Below the pieces are notes generated by a model. That model saw nothing but the letters and a program-made list of their open reading frames with translations. It was not told where the DNA came from and made no database searches. Positions 5,645-7,550 of a DNA stretch of 7,550 bases are shown piece after piece. The number at the start of each line of letters is the position of its first letter. The first letter of the stretch is position 1. The translations under genes and the position numbers were made by a program. Source of the stretch: Eubacteriales Family XIII. Incertae Sedis bacterium (GTDB lineage Bacteria; Bacillota; Clostridia; Peptostreptococcales; Anaerovoracaceae); the NCBI GenBank assembly GCA_031276775.1, contig JAISML010000068.1, forward strand, positions 1-7,550. The letters are read 5' to 3'.

Positions 5645-5850
5645 GTGAATAGGCAAGGTAAAATATTCAAAATATTCCGAACGTTTTACCGTCGGCAACG
5701 CTTTCATTCATTTCCGACGCATCGCGGGCGATGCCGAAGCGCGTCTCCGTCGGGGCGAAAGATGGTTTTGGAGACTTGCCGCGCGGGGAATGACGGAGGG
5801 ATTTCGTTCGCGGGAAATTCGCGGGAAAGCGGATGAATGTGGGGACAAAA
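5645..5850 (+). promoter_or_regulatory. Structured leader of purL
   Basis: Seen directly: GGTAAAA (5657-5663) and TTTTACC (5684-5690) form a perfect 7-base inverted repeat. Its loop holds part of a tandem repeat of AAAATATTC (5660-5668, 5669-5677) and a CCGAAC core (5677-5682). GCATCG (5719-5724) and CGATGC (5729-5734) form a tight hairpin. GTCTCC (5743-5748) can pair with GGAGAC (5770-5775). CCGACG (5714-5719) can pair with CGTCGG on either side (5690-5695 or 5748-5753). I do not find the conserved core of the guanine riboswitch. The ribosome binding site is GGGG at 5841-5844. A regulatory role is inferred from the length, the structure and the gene downstream. Confidence 0.5.
5673..5685 (+). 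promoter_or_regulatory. PurBox-like site in the purL leader
   Basis: The 13 bases TATTCCGAACGTT agree with the Gram-positive PurR consensus AWWWCCGAACWWT at 11 positions, including all of CCGAAC; the mismatches are the first base and position 11. It lies about 22 bases downstream of the predicted start of transcription, unlike the upstream sites known in Bacillus and Lactococcus, and no partner box is seen at the usual spacing. The site is suggestive only. Confidence 0.25.
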
Positions 5851-7550
5851 ATGGTAAGACGTTTCTATGCGGAAAAGAAAAAAGGGTTCGATGTGGAGGC
5901 GCGGAACCTCCTGCGGGAGATTCGCGAAAATCTGGGCATCAGGGGATTGAAGCAGCTTCGCGTCATCAACAGGTACGACGTCGGCAACATCGACGGCGCT
6001 TTCTTTGAGACCGTGAAGCAAGGCATCCTGTCGGAGCCCAACCTGGATCTCGTGCACGATGAGCGGATCGATTTGTCCGGCGCCGTGTTTGCTTTCGGCG
6101 TGGAGTATCTGCCGGGGCAATACGATCAACGCGCGGATTCGGCCGCGCAGTGCATCAAACTCGCCGGCGGGGATGCGGAGACGCTCGTCCGCTGCGCGAA
6201 ATGGATCGTCATCGACGGAAATTTGTCGGAAGCGGACAAAAAAGCCATCAAAAAATATTGCATCAATCCCGTTGACAGCAGGGAAGCTTCCCCCGAAAAA
6301 CCGGCTGCGTTGCGCATGGACGCGCCCGAACCGCGCCCCGTTGAAACCATTGCGGGTTTTCGCGGGATGGATGAGCGCGCCCTGCGGGGTTTGATCGAGC
6401 GGATGGGGTTTGCCATGGGCTGTGCGGATCTGAAATTTGTCCGCGATCATTTTTACGCGACGGAACACCGCGATCCCACCGTCACCGAATTGCGCGTCAT
6501 CGACACTTACTGGTCGGATCACTGCCGCCACACCACTTTCCTGACCGCCTTGAGCGAGATCGAGTTTGAGGACGGCGATTTCGCGGATATGATACGTGAA
6601 GCGTTTGACGCCTATCTCGAGCTGCGGCGCGCGGTGTACGGTCCCAATGCGGAACGGGATCGGGACGTGAGTCTGATGGATCTCGCGACCATCGGCGCAA
6701 AGTATCTGAAAAAGCAGGGAAAGTTGGAGGATTTGGATGAGTCGGACGAGATCAACGCCTGCAGCATCCGCGTGAAAGCGCGGGTTTGGGACGCGGAAGC
6801 CGATGCCGGTCCGGAACCGCCCGGCGGGAATGACGCGCGGGAGGAAGATTGGCTGGTCATGTTCAAAAATGAGACGCACAATCATCCGACGGAAATAGAG
6901 CCGTTTGGCGGCGCGGCGACCTGTTTGGGCGGCGCGATCCGCGATCCGCTGTCGGGCAGGGCTTATGTCTATCAGGCCATGCGCGTCACCGGCAGCGGGG
7001 ATCCGAGGGCTTCCGCGGGCGATACCCTGCCGGGGAAGCTCTCCCAATATCAGATCACGAAAGGCGCGGCGAAAGGATACAGTTCTTACGGAAATCAGGT
7101 GGGCTTGGCCACAGGGTTTGTGGATGAAATATATCACGAGGGTTATGTGGCGAAACGTATGGAGATCGGTGCCGTGATCGGCGCGGCGCCCGCGGACTGC
7201 GTGCGCCGCGGACAACCTGCGCCGGGCGACGTCATTCTCATCGTCGGCGGCAGGACGGGGCGCGACGGTTTGGGCGGCGCAACCGGCTCCTCGAAAGTGC
7301 ACAACGAAGAATCCATCTTTACGGCGGGCGCCGAGGTGCAGAAAGGCAATCCGCCCGTGGAGCGCAACATCCAGCGTCTGTTCAGGCGCAGGGAAGTGGC
7401 GCGCCTGATCAAGAAATGCAACGATTTCGGCGCGGGTGGCGTGTCCGTAGCCATAGGCGAGCTCGCCGCGAGCATCGATGTGGACTTGGACAAGATTCCG
7501 AAGAAATACGAAGGGCTCGACGGTACGGAGCTCGCGATATCGGAGTCGCA
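5851..7550 (+). CDS. purL: Phosphoribosylformylglycinamidine synthase, large single-chain type (partial, 3' end outside window)
   Basis: The frame is open from ATG 5851 to the right edge (566 complete codons plus two bases). The enzyme converts FGAR, glutamine and ATP to FGAM, the fourth step of de novo purine synthesis. The N-terminus MVRRFYAEKKKGFDVEARN and EYLPGQYDQRADSAAQC (85-101) mark the long single-chain clostridial form, usually about 1,200-1,250 residues with a C-terminal glutaminase domain that would lie beyond the window. The linker and first synthetase module show TYWSDHCRHTTF (219-230), FKNETHNHPTEIEPFGGAA (338-356), GGRTGRDGLGGATGSS (466-481) and NDFGAGGVSVAIGE (524-537). An acidic, Gly/Pro-rich insert (about 315-333) precedes the THNHPTEIEPFGG motif. 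ATG 5851 has GGGG six bases upstream; in-frame ATG 5833 would add six residues with a poorer site. It has its own promoter and long leader, apart from tyrS. Confidence 0.95.
   Translation, partial: MVRRFYAEKKKGFDVEARNLLREIRENLGIRGLKQLRVINRYDVGNIDGAFFETVKQGILSEPNLDLVHDERIDLSGAVFAFGVEYLPGQYDQRADSAAQCIKLAGGDAETLVRCAKWIVIDGNLSEADKKAIKKYCINPVDSREASPEKPAALRMDAPEPRPVETIAGFRGMDERALRGLIERMGFAMGCADLKFVRDHFYATEHRDPTVTELRVIDTYWSDHCRHTTFLTALSEIEFEDGDFADMIREAFDAYLELRRAVYGPNAERDRDVSLMDLATIGAKYLKKQGKLEDLDESDEINACSIRVKARVWDAEADAGPEPPGGNDAREEDWLVMFKNETHNHPTEIEPFGGAATCLGGAIRDPLSGRAYVYQAMRVTGSGDPRASAGDTLPGKLSQYQITKGAAKGYSSYGNQVGLATGFVDEIYHEGYVAKRMEIGAVIGAAPADCVRRGQPAPGDVILIVGGRTGRDGLGGATGSSKVHNEESIFTAGAEVQKGNPPVERNIQRLFRRREVARLIKKCNDFGAGGVSVAIGELAASIDVDLDKIPKKYEGLDGTELAISES

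Noticed and set aside
5591..5836. 81-codon + strand frame between tyrS and purL
   Set aside because: It starts at TTG without a ribosome binding site, spans the likely purL promoter and hairpins, and has a Arg/Ser-rich product unlike any family I know.
5645..5850. Guanine riboswitch upstream of purL
   Set aside because: I could not find the conserved junction and loop sequences of the purine riboswitch; an Rfam RF00167 search would settle it.
5704..7302. Long - strand open frame (532 codons) opposite purL
   Set aside because: It is in register with purL, whose motifs are unmistakable on the + strand; the product is a low-complexity His/Arg-rich shadow.

Overview
The window looks like a stretch of chromosome from a moderately GC-rich member of the Bacillota, most likely class Clostridia. 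The basis is the gene content and order (rpmE, prfA, a Sua5-type threonylcarbamoyl-AMP synthase, rpiB, upp), the four-cysteine L31, the long single-chain clostridial type of PurL, the purine-rich ribosome binding sites and the sigma-A-like promoters. All genes lie on the + strand and are housekeeping genes. No mobile element, tRNA, rRNA or CRISPR array is visible, and I see no defence or biosynthetic system that looks wholly new. The points of interest are regulatory and compositional.

Layout. 1-300: C-terminal end of a sensor histidine kinase, entering from the left edge. 301-403: a possible terminator and a well-formed promoter (-10 TATAAT) that overlap each other. 404-604: rpmE (L31), closed by a clear intrinsic terminator. 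672-1736: prfA (release factor 1), followed after 4 bases by 1741-2853, a two-domain Sua5/TsaC. 2854-3039: a second promoter and a leader of about 137 bases. 3040-5424: a tight rpiB-upp-tyrS operon with gaps of 12 and 24 bases. 5425-5850: 426 non-coding bases with a weak terminator-like hairpin, a third promoter and a structured leader of about 200 bases. 5851 to the right edge: the first 566 codons of purL.

How the genes fit together. RpmE, PrfA, Sua5 (tRNA t6A37 formation) and TyrS all serve translation. RpiB makes ribose 5-phosphate available for PRPP; Upp uses PRPP to salvage uracil; PurL carries out the fourth step of de novo purine synthesis, which starts from PRPP. The neighbourhood therefore mixes translation with PRPP-centred nucleotide metabolism.

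Most worth a second look: the purL leader (a tandem 9-base repeat, an AT-rich hairpin holding a CCGAAC core like a PurBox, and two copies of CCGTCGG that can compete for one CCGACG); a 13-base identity shared by the rpiB and purL leaders; a 12-base perfect inverted repeat inside a low-complexity insert of the kinase; tyrS in an operon with no T-box directly upstream; and prfA without an adjacent prmC.
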